Positions 10,310-24,300 are shown, numbered from the stretch's first letter. The stretch: 64,000 bases of DNA from Lumnitzera littorea (GCA_024138015.1 JAMXBB010000003.1:30602392-30666391), one strand, 5' to 3'. Notes: a model not told the origin generated them from the letters alone. Program-made: numbers and translations.

Positions 10310-11803
10310 CCTCTGCACAAGGGATTGTACAACAACATTTGTACAACTTCCTCCATACACTATGATTGTGCACAATTGGCCTCTAATGGTACACTTTGTA
10401 TGGAATAGATTTTCCCTCCGGTCCTCCTCAGAGTTTGGTAAGGAACTTAGGACTCATCTCAAGACTAAGGTCATTATTTCTCCCTGGTTGGCATAAACCC
10501 AAGTCTCCTCCTCTTCTGCAACCTCGAGCTTCCCAACATCTTCTTCCTTGGGCTCACTCTCATTGGTACTATCCACCACATCTCCTCAGAGTGCCATGAC
10601 ACGCCGGTTTGGACATTCAGCAACCATGTGTTTGAAGCCTAAGCATTTAAAATACTTCACTTCACTAGTCTTCCATCCGAATGGCTAGCCTTTCTCATAG
10701 GTTCTCAGGGTTGACTTAGCCTCGGGTCGGCTTGACTATCCTACTCAGCGATGTTAGTTTATTCGGCATTCATTAGGTCGGTCATTCCTTTCCTTGACTC
10801 GGTGTGGCCTCTTCAGCTCGGCTTGAACAAGTTGGCGTGATACTGGAGCTTAGGAGAATGTTTACCTAGGTAAGCTATAAATATTTCTTCTTTGCTTTTC
10901 GACCCTCTACACGATCTTCATCGCCTCTTTTAGGGTATAAAACGTCTATACTTCCATAATATTGCGAATCTTATACTTGAGTCCAGGAATGAACCTTGAT
11001 ACTATACGGGCCTCTAGTTCTTCTACATTAGCTTGAATCATCAACATCTAGAATTCTTTAACATAGTCATCAACAGATCGGCCTCCTTGGCGAAGCTCTT
11101 GCGACTTCGCAAACGTATCTTACAGGTATGTCTTGGGTACAAATCTGCCTCTTAATAACCTTTGTGTCTCATCCCAAGTCCTAATACCTCGCCTTCCATC
11201 ACTTGCTTGAGCTACATTCAGATTTTTCCACCACATTATCACATACCCAATAAACTCCAATGCAGCAAGTCAGACCTTGACAACATCTGCATATCTGTAA
11301 CAGTCAAACACCTTCTCGACCTTCTCTTCCCACTCCAAGCATTCATCAACATCTCCATTTCCATTGAAGGGTAGGATTTGAACTTTGACATTGTCTAGCC
11401 CTCGAGAAGCTCGGTGTTCTTATCTTTGTAATGGGTAATAGTTAGCTTCCTCTTCTTCACTAAACCCTTCAACATCTAGCTCCTCTTCATCCTCCATAAT
11501 CTCCTCTAACCCTAATCTTTGTCTAACAGCTCCTCCAACTCAAAGAGGTCGAACTGGGTGATTGGTTTGATTGATTTGGCCATAGTGTCTCCCAGGGGTG
11601 CCATTATGGGAGTTTGGTTGCTGTATACCTTGGGGTTGCTGCCTATTAACTTGCATTGTGATGACTAGACTCTCAACAACATTTGTGAGTTTGTCAAGTT
11701 TGTTATCAATAGACCCTGAGGTGTTACTACTATTATGACCAAGATCAAGTTGAGCACTACTGCTTTGGTCACCAATGACACCTTGAATACTTGATTCTGA
11801 CAT
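10310..11803 (-). pseudogene. AC gag and protease start, remnant
   Basis: Gag start at 11803 (MSESSIQGVIGDQSSSAQLD) lies about 250 bp inside the PBS. The frame is open to 11540 and is rich in Asn, Gln and Ser, as in the N-terminus of plant gypsy gag. Further on, broken frames match the gag of B1 and B2 (about 10900-11450). A zinc-knuckle remnant lies at about 10590-10660 (YFKCLGFKHMVAECPNRR, first Cys changed to Tyr). At about 10335-10370 the protease active site reads IIVYGGSC where B2 has LIVDSGSC, so the catalytic Asp is lost. The segment joins 2980 when B1 is removed. Confidence 0.8.
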
Positions 11804-12056
11804 AGTATAATACTTTTCTAAATAGATTAACAACTTACTAACAACCTTAATACCCAATAGTCACTAAACATAATAGAAACAAACTTGCTCTATTTTCGTG
11901 ATGAAAAATAGAGTAACAATAAACCATACTTGCTATTTACACTAACACACTGCTACTGAAGGAACACAGCAGCCACTACGTAAGGAACACAGTAGCCACA
12001 AACAGTAAGGCTAATAAAAACTTCATTGCAACTTCACACACTCCTTCATAAACCGT

Positions 12057-12068
12057 GCTCTGATACTA
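12057..12068 (-). other. AC primer binding site, one base off
   Basis: The minus strand reads TAGTATCAGAGC, one G-to-A change from the initiator tRNA-Met PBS TGGTATCAGAGC. Confidence 0.8.
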
Positions 12069-12075
12069 GCGAAGC

Positions 12076-12900
12076 TGATGTGTTTTCGGAGTTAAACATA
12101 TGAAGGAGCACTACAATGACGAATTGAAAGGAAAACAGAAAAGGAACTAGCAAAGTTCGGGCAAGTACCAAATGGATATGACATAACACCTGATCTTACT
12201 TGGCCAACAATCTACTGGATATGATACATCAGTTTGAATTGAAATGTCACTCGCCATTACTCCTTACTAAAGGGAATAGATAAGAGTTGAATGATAATGA
12301 GAACACTAAGGTTGTTCAAGTGAATAATCCTATATTGAAAGTTGGATGCCTCCACATGTAAGGAAAGTGGGAGTTTATATACTTGCCTACTAGGGTTATT
12401 CTACATATATGAAAAAACAAAAGGGTATTTTATAATTAGGTTACATGAATCATACTAAAAAGGAGTAAAAAGGACAAAGAATATTCAATATGGAAAAGAA
12501 AGAATCATTTTGGAATGTTGTGTCAGGAGACACATATCGCTTGATGGCTAGACGTCAGGAATTATGATATAAATAGGTGGAAAAACAGAGAGTGCTGGTA
12601 GTCAGGGGCCAATCAGTTTGGTTAGGAAGTTGGTTAAATTGGAGTTAAGCGCCAGTAGTCGATTGGAGAGCTTGGTTTAACTAGTTTTTCCTGGGTTATC
12701 TTTTGAATCAAGACTTCACAGCTAGGTAAGAGCATGTTGGACACATGTGAGGATCTGACAGAAAGGTCGGTTGGAGGTCGGATCGGGATAGGAGTCCTTA
12801 TCTTGGCTATGGCTTAAAGCTAGTATTTTCTATGCGAGCCCTTGAAGTCCTTTAGCTCAGCTTCTTGTGATCGGTCTAGGGGGTTGATTCTTATCACACA
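12076..12900 (-). repeat. AC 5' LTR (boundaries approximate)
   Basis: About 825 bp next to the AC PBS. On the plus strand it starts tgatgtgttttcgg and ends ttatcaca near 12898. It shares the general layout of the B LTR (cggctt.., gatatgaca, ggaaaagga motifs) but is a different, distantly related LTR. Only one copy is in the window, so the ends are set by the PBS and a TG...CA reading. Confidence 0.65.
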
Positions 12901-15900
12901 TGTTGGATGAATTTTGTATGGAATAGTGTAGGTTCAACCCCATAAGATAGCACCTAGATTAATATCATCAGCTTAGAAACAAATCGAGCAAGTTACTAAT
13001 AATGATAGCTAAGCTGTTTAAGTTGACCAGGTGTTTAGTTTTATCTACCCAAGTATAATGTAAGTTTAGTAGGAGCTTCGAATTCTCATGCAACTCGGTC
13101 TTTTAGATAATATTTCCTTCCTCCTTAGTAGGTTGGTGGGAAAAAAACTCGATAGGTCAAATTTCACCAATCCTTTAGCTGGAGAATGAATAATTGGACT
13201 TAATCCTAAGTCCTATCATTTGTTGTCTATTATATAGGTTTAAAAATGTATAAATACCCTTGAATAAGTTTCATAACAACATGCATGCCTTTTGATAATT
13301 TTTGTAAAGAAGGCTTAATGCATGTCAAGAAGGTATAAGCATATAAATAAATAAAAGAGAAAAGTTAAGGGTTTTTAGTACACTTTCAAAAATTTTTAAA
13401 GAATAATCAATATAATTTACCCTTTAGTTTATGGTTCTATTTAATATTGGTAAGGGCAAGATCATTTGAAAGTTTAACGTATAATTTCTTATAAAGATAG
13501 GTCTATCCTATGTTTTGGCTTTAAGCCCATTCAATGTTTGACTTGGACTAACAAAGGAATCTAATAAACAATCTATTCAATTTACAAATGATATTGCATT
13601 AGTGCATGAGACATAGGAGTGAGTGAATACTATACTTGAATCTTTAAGTTAGAGGTGAAAGGCTTATATTAAGTATAGTCAAAATATGGTATATAAAGAA
13701 GGCTTAGCCTGCAACAAGGCCTGCCCTACAAGCTAGTCCTCTTAAAAACCCATTACTTAATAGGGATTTGTTATATGATATATATGTTAATGAATCACTA
13801 ATGGGAACCGCGGGTTCCATAAAGCTTCTAATGAAAATACAAAAAAGTATCGTTTGCTTCCTATAGTTAGCCTAAACCTTAAGGTAAGCTCTACATGATC
13901 AATAACAATGATATACGAACTACAATAGAAGTCCTCATATAGTCATTTGGGAAGTCCATCTGAGGATAATTCCCAACAAATTCTTACGAGAGTTGGAGAA
14001 GCCTCTATAGGTAAAGCATCTTATTTATATAATTGCTTGCCACCTATGATATGCTAACCATTCCAAATTTAGGAACTGAAGTAATGGTATCCCGATCAAA
14101 GATCTTATAAAAGGGATGAGCGAAACAAAGATTTTAATAGATGGGTTTCAACTAGTAGAGACTCTTGGAACAGTTAAAGTAAGAACTCCCAAAGTGAGCG
14201 TATTATAGGGGAACATCTAGTACATCCAGCAAGGATCGAAGGACATCTTTTTATTGCATAGCTCAGGTCAAAGCAAGGTACCATTAAATCATTAAAGGGA
14301 ACCTTATAATCGGGCATGAGTGTCTAAAGATTGCCATTTTATACTCTCATAAGGTTAAAACGCAGGGAAGAAGTAGGAGGAGGCGCCCATGAAAAAGATA
14401 CTTCAAAGGCTTCAAGGTATCATTTGCCAAAGAAGACCTTGGCCAATCTACACGGCTTGCTTGATGAGCATTAGTGATAAAGGCATCATAAGTTGGTCGG
14501 CGAGTATCGCAATAAGTCCTTTGTCTTACAATAGGTGCTACAGCAACCTTTACCAAGTTTGAATGACTGTCAATAATCGAATTTGCTAGTTTACAATATT
14601 CATCTAACTCATAAGCACAAATCCTTAATATGGTATACAATCCTAAAGTAATCAAAAGGCTCAATTATCGTGAATCGAGAAATTGGTAAGACCCTTGCAA
14701 AGTTCACCAACAATACAGAGCTTAGATAGCTTGGACCCATCAAGATTTGAACAATAAGGAGCACTTAACTACTAATCTAACTAGTATTTTTTTTTTCTTT
14801 ATTAGTTACAATGCGAACAAACATTCACTTACGAGATTAGTTGAGTAGGCTTGCATTAGTCGTTTACTATAATTTAGCTAGTTTTAGGGCTTTCGATGTA
14901 AAATAAAAGGGCCTATTCGACTTGGTTTCGTTATCACTCATGATTTGTATTGTGGTCGTAGTCTTCTAGTTAGTCTAGAAGTTAGTTTCTAGCAATTGGC
15001 TTCTATTGCTAGCACTTAGAAGCAAGCTACAACTACTTTGAATCAACAAATAAATGAATGAAGCAAAACCACTTACTAAAGAATAGAAAGGGAGGATAGG
15101 ATGGTTTAAGGAATTATTGGTCAAAGGAAAGGGGAGGTCCTGATTCCAAGATGGTGTTGTATGATACGAGAGTGCAATGTATGATCCTTTGAGAAGGATA
15201 AGATACCACCACCTACCAAAATAATTGCAATTGAGAGCTACATCAAGTATTCTAGCAACCCTAACTTATGTACCACATGATTGCTATAAAGTGCTTTTTT
15301 ACATGCTTAAATCTGGGAAGGTGAAATATATGCATGAACAAAAGATATGATATGAACTTGAGTAGGATGGTTGAAAATGAGAGTATAGCAAGTACTCTAG
15401 AAACCTTAACATATGTTCTACATGACAACCATAAGATTATAGTGTTGTTATGTGCTTGAATGTTGGAAGGTGAAGTATACACATGAATAAAAGATATGAA
15501 AATTGAAATTAAGAATCTTAAGATGAATATTCAAATATATAAGAATGGATAAGATAAAATAAATGAATCATAAAATGTTGTATTTAACAATGACAAGATG
15601 AGATAAGCATAGTCAAGAGGGTTAGCCATGTCTAAAAACACCTAACAAGAGAACTTGTTTACCATACTTAGACATAAAAAATGATATGGTTTAGAGCAAA
15701 GTGCTATGATAATCTAACAATCAACCTTACAAAATTCAATGTCCCTTAAGTTCATTAGTTAGGATTTACCGATCAATTAATAGAGGAAGTAGCAATATCA
15801 AAGTCATTACCTGAAGTTGCTAAATATTATACCAATAATTAAACTTTTACTTGTTAAATTTACTAGTTTATTTATATTATTGGTCAGATAGTATAATTAT

Positions 15901-16104
15901 AGATTAAATAGAAAATTCAGTAAGAAAAAATTCAATTTTTAATACTAAGCTATTTCAAACTTCAAATACAAAATTGAAAAGAAATAACAATTTGCACAGT
16001 GACCTACCCAGCATTGTTGAATTAGAAAATATAGTTTCCACTTTAAATAGTGAGACAATCACATGCTTCATTTTACACTGCAAGCAAACCATTAGGGTAA
16101 GTTC
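12901..16104. other. Intergenic, no recognisable gene
   Basis: AT-rich DNA with no frame I can assign. The longest open frame is on the minus strand at 14347-14664 (105 residues, ILRICAYELDEYCKLANSI and further). It has no recognised motif and I do not call it a gene. A diverged two-copy tandem repeat lies at 15250-15500. Confidence 0.7.
15250..15500. repeat. Diverged tandem duplication, ~150 bp unit
   Basis: 15250-15360 and 15400-15500 share the same order of words: ctagcaaccctaac / ctagaaaccttaac, tatgtaccacatga / tatgttctacatga, ggaaggtgaaatatatgcatgaa / ggaaggtgaagtatacacatgaa, aaaagatatgat / aaaagatatgaa. Identity looks near 75%. Confidence 0.75.
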
Positions 16105-16424
16105 TCTAAGAAATCAACATCTGTGTATAAGTTTGATTTAATCTTTGATCCATTGAATAGTGTTTACAATCGTAGACCTAGAAATACCAAAAACAAGGGA
16201 TAGAGAGAGAGAAAGGTATCGTAGAAAAAGAAGAAAGTAAAAGTGAGTAATTGTAATTAATCTCCAAGTATTGAATACAAGTATTTATACCTGTGATTAA
16301 TAAAGCTAACTACTCCTAACTAATCTTAATTAAAATTGGTAATTAGCAACTACTAGAATAGAAAAGGAAAAATACAAATATACGTGAAATAAAGAAAAAA
16401 CAATAAATATCACATAAGCTTTCA
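16105..16424 (-). repeat. Copia F 3' LTR and polypurine tract
   Basis: 320 bp, about 88-90% like 29773-30090 by eye. On the minus strand it starts TGAAAGCTTATGTGATATT and ends TTTCTTAGA, so the ends are TGA...AGA and not TG...CA. The polypurine tract cttgaggggggga (rc of 16425-16437) directly precedes it. It contains a TATA-like tataaatacttg (rc of about 16275-16290). Confidence 0.9.
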
Positions 16425-16519
16425 TCCCCCCCTCAAGTTGGTGAGTCTTGCAATGCCTACTTGGACCTAAAAAATTGAAGTTGATAAAATGTTAAGAACT
16501 TGGTGAATACATTTGCAAC

Positions 16520-17690
16520 CTATAAATGAAAAGGAACATGTTCCACATGAATAAATCTCGAACTAACATGATCTAGCACAAAATGCACATCAATAACAAT
16601 ATGTTTTGTGCGAGCATGTAAACAAGGATTAGCAGCGATCAATAATGTTGATTCATTATCACAAAAAACTGTAATGGGTAAAAAAAGTGAAATAGACAAA
16701 TCCCTTAATATATAAGACACACATAGAACCTCTTTAACTGTTGTTGCAAGGCTTTGGTACTTAGCCTCTATTGAGGAAGTGGAAATGGTGCTTTGTTTTT
16801 TTTTGTTTTCCAAGAAACTGCAGAAGATCCCAACATGACTGAATAATCAGAAATGGAGCAGCGATCAAAGGAGCTAAAAGCCTAATCTACATAAGAGAAT
16901 ATGGATAACCACAAAGAAGAGTTAGCTAAATAGAACAATTAGAGTGATATAGTACCTTTCAAGTACTTTAATACTTGAAACGTTGCTTATAAGTGTCCAT
17001 CACAAGGCTTAGACATTGCTTGACTCCAGCAGTGAACAACAAAGCTAATATCCGGCTGAGTATGAGTAATATAAGATAGTTTACCTACAAGTCGGTGAAA
17101 AAATGTGAAATTAGCTAACTTAGCTCCTACATCATTATCTATATGAAAACTAAAAGGCAAAGGAGTAAGAGTGGGTTTAGCCCCTATTAAAATAATCTCA
17201 ACAAGTACATCAAGTATAAACTTGTGTTGATTTAACAAGCAACCAGAAGAAGTCTTATAAAGTTCTAGACTAAAAAAATACCGAGCTAAGCTAAGATCCT
17301 TTATAGTGAAAGCATCATGTAATCGAGACTTAATCTCGTGACTAAGATCTTCATTAGAACCCATAATAAGCATATCATCCAGATATAAGAGAATAACAAC
17401 ACAACCCTTTTGATGATTTTGGACAAAAAGTGAATGGTCGTGATTTGATTACAAATACCCATGAGAGACTAAGAATTGACATATTTCTAAATTCCATTGT
17501 TTAGAAGCTTGTTTAAACCCATTAGAAATCTTTTCAAGAGACAAACTTGATTAGGTTTCACTTTGACATAGCCTTTTGGAGGTAACATGTAAATTTCCTC
17601 ATGTAAATAACTGTGCAAAAAAGCATTATTAATGTTTATTTGATAAATCAGCCGTGATGAAATAATAGTAATAGAAATCAAAATGCACAT
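16520..17690 (-). pseudogene. Copia F reverse transcriptase and RNase H remnant
   Basis: 17487-17690 encodes IYQININNAFLHSYLHEEIYMLPPKGY, the copia reverse transcriptase box with the first catalytic Asp (family QLDVKNAFLHG) replaced by Asn. Just before 17373 the minus strand gives LLYLDDMLI, the intact catalytic LDD. 16987-17373 continues with GSNEDLSHEIKSRLHDAFTIKDLSLARYFFSLELYK and YITHTQPDISFVVHCWSQ. RNase H follows at 16520-16813: STSSIEAKYQSLATTVKEV, CDNESTLLIAANPCLHARTKH. Several stops and frame changes break it. Confidence 0.92.
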
Positions 17691-17959
17691 TGTACTAAGT
17701 TTAGCTATTGGAGAAAATATCTTGGTAATCCTCCCCTTTAACCTAAGTGTACCCCTTAGCTATAAGATAGGCCTTAAATCTTTCAACACCCCCATCCAGT
17801 TTATATTTGACTTTATAAACCCATCAACAACCTATGGCATTTTTATTAGGATGCAACTTGGTAAGCTCCCGAGTATCATTTTTTTTCTGAGGCAATCAAC
17901 TCTTGTTGCATTGCATCAACCCATTCACTTTGAGAAGCTACTTGAGAATAATTTTTTTG

Positions 17960-18880
17960 GTTCTTAGATGGATAAAACATGTACAAGAGATGCAATATAA
18001 TATGAAAGATAATGATGAAAAGTTAATAGAGGAAATAAACGATATCTAGGAGGTAATGGATCGGAAACTTTTTTAAGACTAGAAACAATAATAGATGCCA
18101 AACTATCAAAACTAGAATGGACTAAATATATAAATTCTTTAAGCCAAGCAAGAGTCTTTCTAGCTCTAGAGGACCGTCGAGGTGAAGAATTAGGAACTGG
18201 AACAACATCACAAGTAGATACAACAAAAGTATCTAAGTTTTTATACACTTTGCATCCATTCGCATAGCCAAGAAAAACATATTTAATTCCTCGTGAATCA
18301 ATCTTATCCTTTAAAGGTGTAAAATTAGAAACATAACATAAGTAACCAAACACCTTGAGTGTAGAATAATCTGGTTTTTTATGGAATAACATGTCAAATG
18401 GAGTCTTCTAATTCAACCCTTTAATTAGCATACGATTGATGAGACAGGTTGATGTTAGCACACACTCTCCCCAAAACTCCTTAGGCAAATTAGCATGAAT
18501 GCATAGTACCCTAGAAGTATCTAACAAATGTCTATGCTTGCGTTGTACCCTTTCATTTTGTTGTGGTGTATAGGGTGCTATGTTTTGATGTAAAATCCCC
18601 AGACTAAGAAACAAAGATTGACATGAATGTGATATAAATTCACCTCCATTGTCTGTCCGAACAAACTTGGGAGTAAGAGAAAAATGATCGAAAACATAAT
18701 AGAAAAATTGTTCAAGAATGGTGGATGTTTGAGACTTATGGTACATTAAGTAAGACCAAGTAGAATGAGAGAAGTCATCTAAAATAGTAAAAAAATACTG
18801 AGCTCCTATTAAAGAAACCATGTGATACAGTCCCCATACATCAATTTAAAGTAATTCAAAGGCAAAAGAAGCACAACTAT
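17960..18880 (-). pseudogene. Copia F integrase remnant
   Basis: 18408-18821 gives the catalytic core with all three acidic residues in context: FFTILDDFSHSTWSYLM (D), FVRTDNGGEF (D) and PYTPQQNERVQRKHRHLL (E). Then KEFWGECVLTSTCLINR leads into 17964-18392 (KPDYSTLKVFGYLCYVSN, FLGYANGCKVY), the conserved C-terminal end of copia integrase. The two pieces are separated by a stop near 18400. The core is the best preserved coding segment of the element. Confidence 0.93.
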
Positions 18881-18889
18881 TACTATTAG

Positions 18890-19239
18890 AAAATGCTAAA
18901 CGATGAAGTTTTGCTTCTTGACATGAATTGCACACAAAATCTTGAAAATCAAAGCGCTTACAAAACTCTAAGTGGTACAATTTGGAGACTGAAGTATGTC
19001 CCAATCTATTGTGTGCAAGAAGAAGTCTTTATGAGTTCTATTAGATTGCTTGGAAGAAGACATAAGATTATTAGAAGCACTAAGAGGAACATATGTAATA
19101 GAAGAAGGCTCATGACTAAGTATATAAAGTTCACTATTAGCTTGGCTATGGCAACAATCTCCTTCGAAATTTGGTCCTGAAATTGGCATGAAAGTGAATT
19201 AATAACAACCTGAAAAGGTAAATCAAAAACGAGCTTGTG
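18890..19239 (-). pseudogene. Copia F pre-integrase segment
   Basis: 18968-19189 encodes a degraded gag_pre-integrase region, with SNRTHKDFFLHTIDWDILQSPNC where the family has A..LWH.RLGHPS. It carries the zinc-binding end of the integrase. It is cut at 19240 by E and continues at 28863. Confidence 0.75.
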
Positions 19240-19244
19240 AACAG

Positions 19245-21386
19245 TGTAGACACCTCATTTTTGTCACCCTTAGGATTCTTTTCTTATTAGGCTAGATTTG
19301 AAAATAAAAAAATAAAAAAATGAAAACAAGAATGAAATAAAATAAAAATGAAAAATAATAAAAGTGTTAAGTCGAGTCAAGTTGAGTTAGTCGTTTAAGG
19401 TTGGATTGGATAATGGTTAAAGACATACATTCAATTTAATAAATTCCGAGTCATTGAATAGTTAGGCTTCATTAAAAAGTACTTTTTAGTCCAGTCCAAT
19501 ATATAGCGGATTTTTATCTAATTTGTATTAGACTAAACAAACTTAGGATTCATTAATGGGTTAGTATGTATTTTAGGCCAAATTAAGATGAATTGAATCA
19601 GGCCCAAGATAGAAAGCTTAAGTAAGTATAGGATTTCCAAAAACTTGATTAAATCTTCAATGAATGTAATAAATCTTAATTGAGTATTATTGTATCTCAT
19701 GAATATTGGATTTGTTAGGAGTGAATCTTCACAACAAAAAGATCCAAAAGATTCAAGTTTATGATATATAAATAGTATACATTGGGGTTGAAAAATGAAC
19801 GTTTTCACAATTCACAATACAATTCATGTCTGTCTCCACACATATTTACATCTCATTATCTTCATACCCAGTACTTCATATATATCTAGCAGCATAGAGC
19901 TTCACAATCACCATAAACCCCACTTACGTTCAACATTCCATACACAATATCCTTCACGGTATCGTCACTTTTTATGACCAACGCACGATACAACACACGT
20001 CACTATCTCACACTGTCACACTGTATCGTACAAAGTCACACACATCTAGTAGCACACTCATCAAGCATTGTACTCCACTGTTTATGTCCACACAGCATAC
20101 AAGAACACACTTCACCGATTATTGCCCTGCACTGTCCAAACACAACACATATTGATCAATGTCCTTTGCATGCCACAAACCATACGTTGATAAAAAATTG
20201 CACCACACAATACAACACTCCAAGCACACAGCTACGTCCGATGCCTTCCAGTATAACATGTCCACTATCCAAGCACTCCACGTCCAGTAATCCATCAACA
20301 CGGCTACGTCCAACAGTCCATCAACAATGTATGTCTAATTTAATTACAATCACAATCACGATCACGCACACAATCCGACTTGCTTAGGTAATTAGGTGAA
20401 CTATTTCAGTTATTTATTTATTTTGTTTTTTATTAATTAATTACTTTACTTTACTAACTTATTTTTTTTTTAGCGCAAGTTGTTTATTTTTTTAGATAAA
20501 TTTTTATGTTTTCTAGTTAAATTGTATTTTTTTACCAAAGCTACAATTTTTTGATATAGTTGCATATCTTTTCTCTAAGATTCATATTTTTAGAGAAGAT
20601 ATATATTTTGATTATATCTTAGTAGATCTTGCATTTAGGGTTTAAAAAATTAATTTTTGACACATAGTAGTTTTTTTAAATAAATAAATAAATAATCTTA
20701 CCTAAAGTTTTCTTTCAAAAGATTTAGTTAGTTAAGGTTTTTTTTTAAATAGATTTGCGAAATTAGATTTTTTTAAAATAATAATGATAAATTGATAACT
20801 AATGTAAATCTGACTCGATTCTTTAAACTAAATCTTTTCTAGAAAAAAAAAATAGAACTACGTTGATTTGATTCCAACTAACAGATACGTAGACACCTTC
20901 GTAGCAACCATATAAATGAAAATTTTTTCCTTTTTCTTTGAAAATTCGAAACAAAAATATTAAAATATCCATCTTAATCACATTTTTGCAAATTTGTATA
21001 TATTTTAGCATATTTAGAAAAATTATAAAAAATAAAAACCCATTAGTTTTTTTTTTTTTTTATCTTTACATGGTAACTTAATCTTAACTAGTTAGTCCTT
21101 AAGCTTAGATTTTCAATTTTAATTTTTTAGAAAAATTAGTTTCTTTTTAGAATATTTATAGATTAGTGGCTAAATTAGAGTTTTCGAATTAGAATGTTCC
21201 CGTTCGGAAAACCTTAATTTCATTTTTTACCAGTTCAACTGGTTGGCGACTCTAATTTTTTTAAATAATTTTTTAAACGATTTTTTAAGAAGAATGTTTT
21301 TTCTTAATTTTATGTTAAGTAAGTTATATTGAGTGAACTAAGCTTACTATAAGTTAAATTAAGAAAAACCAAAATAGGGCTTAATA
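19245..21386 (+). repeat. E 5' LTR
   Basis: 2142 bp from tgtagacacc to ggcttaata (terminal CA read as TA). Landmarks shared with the right copy: poly-A/AT stretch at 19300, gatatataaatag TATA-like region at 19763-19775, a C-rich cacaca leader (19800-20350) that opens in several frames but has no protein motif, then T-rich DNA. Confidence 0.88.
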
Positions 21387-24300
21387 GAATTGACGACTCT
21401 ACTAGGGACCTAGTAGGCTAGTTATGTAAAAATTAAAAAAATTATTAATGGGCTTTTATTTTTTTTCTTTTTTTTTTCTTTTGTTTAATACATATATTGT
21501 AATATAGTTGTACTAACTAGGTGTTAGTAATGCAGGCTATGTAAAGAGAGAAGTTAACCTAATGGGCTAAGCCTTGTAAGGCTTTTGGGAGGCTTATTTT
21601 TTTTTTTTTCCTTATCATATATGTGCTTAGACGTAATTGGACTTAGGACATATTAGAAGCCTAGGACAGGCTGCCATTATATAACCCTTGAGTCATTGAG
21701 GTCTTTATTCTTGTCTAGTGGTGATAGGTAAGCTTACTCATGCTTCAATGTAATCCATTAGGTGTTTCTTCTAGAAATGCTTAAGGTTACAAAGCTTGAG
21801 ACCCATAGGCCCTACTTTATTGCATCATTTTTTTTTTTTAAAAAGGGTTAATCATTGTTAAATTATAAGAAAATTTGATAATTCGCAATTGATTGGGCTT
21901 TCCTTTTTTTTTTTTTTTAAAAAAAGGGAAATTAAAAGAATCAATACCATTATATGTAAGTGTCCATGAGCTTCATTTTTTTTTCAATCCACTTATATAT
22001 AAGTGTATTCCTTGACCGTGGGTTCATAATGATTCTATTTCTATAATTTAATATTTACTGACCTTTATTGCATGGTATACGTTTGTAGTATATTGTATTA
22101 ATTGTATACTATACTTTGTTTTATATTTATTGTTATCCTCGATTTTTTTTCTATGTATTATATGGTTGCTCATGTATTATTTTGTAACATATGTATTTGT
22201 ATTGCTTTTTTTTTTTTTTATTTTACAAATAAAAAGTGACACAACAAGATTTAGGATTGAATACACTAAATTGCGTTAAAGTTTTTTATAGGTAAGCAAA
22301 TGAATATTAGTGAAACGTTTTTTTTTTTTAAATATCATAAGTAAGGAGTTGCAATTTTATTATTTCCTATGTGAGATATTGGTCGTACAATTTTTTTCCA
22401 TATACTTTCTTTTTTCATGTAAAAACGAAAATTTCCCTATAAACTATTAAAGGATATTTGCTTTTGTAAAATTTTTTCTTTGCTTTGTTTACATCTATAC
22501 TCATAGAAAAATTATTAACCTAATAAGGGTCTAGCCCATTTTTGTATTCAATTAATTTTATTGTAAGGTTTTAATAAAGTTGCAACTTTAAATTTCTTTT
22601 AAAAAAATAAATTGTTGCACTATTATCCAATTGCTAGCTCGACATTTGTACGTGTGGACTTTTATTATATATTAATTATTTACTTTTGTTTGGTGTAGCT
22701 TATTCGTATTGAAAATTTTGTACAATAACACACGTGTATGTAAAATAAAAAAAAGAAATAAATAATAATCTTCAAACTTGTAAATATTTGTCACCCTTAA
22801 GTAATAAACAGTCATTGTCCTTAGAGCATCTCCTAATTATCTTTTTGTAACATTAGGCATTCTTCTTATAAAATTATCATCATTTAATTGTCAATTGTCC
22901 TTTTATAGCTTTGTCGTCCTCATGCTATTGTCTTTGTAATTGGGTTTTTCTATTCTTTAGGCAATATTAATAATCCAGTTACCTATAGCATAGGTTCTCT
23001 TCAGCATCCTTTAAGGTTTTTAAGAGCTTTTAGTTGTAAATAAGTTATCACTTTTGATCATAAATCTTGTAAGATAGTCACTCATTCCCATTGACCTTCT
23101 ACCTTTCTAATTCATCCAATAAATTAAGGAGAAGTTGGTGATTCAGTTTGTAGTATTTTTTTTTTAAATAAGTACTTTTGAATGTTTTTAGAATAAATTT
23201 TTCACAAAAAAAAAATATCAAGATTTCAAAAGAAAAATCTGCTAATTAGTATGGATTTTACAAACTTTGAGTTACTACTTTTGAGCGGTTAAGCCCATTG
23301 TTGAAGCCCATAGATATTCATTTTTTTTTAAGCTAAGACAACTGATAACAATGACTTCGGCCCAAGCCTAATCTTGGCAAGCACTTATTATGAGCCTAAA
23401 GTGTTGTGTAGCTTACGAGTTAAACCTGATATTGAGGGGCAAAAGGGGAAAGCACATTAGAAATTAATACATGAAAATGGTGAAGACATAGCCAATCCCT
23501 AAGAAAAGCCTAAGCCAAACACAATCCTTGAGGAGAAACCCATTATTAGACTTTTTCAAAAGCCTTAAACATAAAAGTTCAAACACAAACCACAGACATC
23601 CCCACTTATCTTAATCTATGTCAAGCTAGGAAAAACCCAAATACGTAGCCTATCAAATTCCTTAGAACTTTGTCCACACACCAATCCTTTCCAAGCTTAA
23701 AAGGACCTAAACACTTACTCTACAAAATTGGCTTACCCACTCCAACCTTGAAATAAAGCGTGAAGTTTGTCTTTACCATAAATTATTCCACCAACAAACC
23801 TAATAAGCTTAGGCTAAGCGAGCAGCAAATGAGGCAATCTTTTAAAGGCAAGGGAGCATATAATTGTTAAGGCATTACAAAATATCTAGTCCTATCCAAT
23901 GAGATTAAGGCAAATAAGGGCAAACATGAAGGCATAAGATGTTTCATTCTCAAATTAATGAAAGTATTTCATTGTTTGAAGCGTTTAGAATGATAAGAGG
24001 TAAGCTCTAATTCCAAACACTGACCCTAAAACACTTATGAGAGTTGAGAGATATAAAAGTGAGGATAAAACTTGTTCCTTAAAGGGAGCCTATCTTGCAT
24101 GTGATATACGAATTGAAAGGATGATAGGCATTTATTTCACTCCCCAAACACTTTTATCACTTTTTACCCCCTTTGAGCCTTTAAGGGAGGTTTTTTTAAA
24201 AGATAAACCCTATCATGAAGTACCCCATATTGGGGACATAGGAGGTTAAGACCATTGATTTTGGAGAAAATGGATATACTAACTTATGCTTCTTTAGTTT

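Larger units (their letters stand above)
1..12900 (-). mobile_element. Ty3/gypsy retrotransposon AC, 5' end present, split by element B1
   Basis: Reading the minus strand from right to left gives a 5' LTR (12076-12900), a primer binding site (12057-12068), gag (to about 10400), then after the B1 insertion protease remnants, reverse transcriptase, RNase H and integrase down to the window edge. The two parts belong together: aligned to the homologous internal region of B1 near 7800-7890, the left piece stops at 2980 and the right piece resumes at 10305 at the same place in the protease. The order gag-PR-RT-RH-INT is that of Ty3/gypsy. Every domain carries stops or frameshifts, so the element is dead. 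Its 3' LTR should lie left of position 1. Confidence 0.85.

Noticed and set aside
14347..14664. 105-codon open frame on the minus strand
   Set aside because: Fairly protein-like composition, but no motif, no neighbouring exon and no splice signals that extend it.
19974..20387. 137-codon open frame in the E LTR
   Set aside because: Composition follows the C-rich cacaca leader; the homologous part of the right LTR does not keep the frame.
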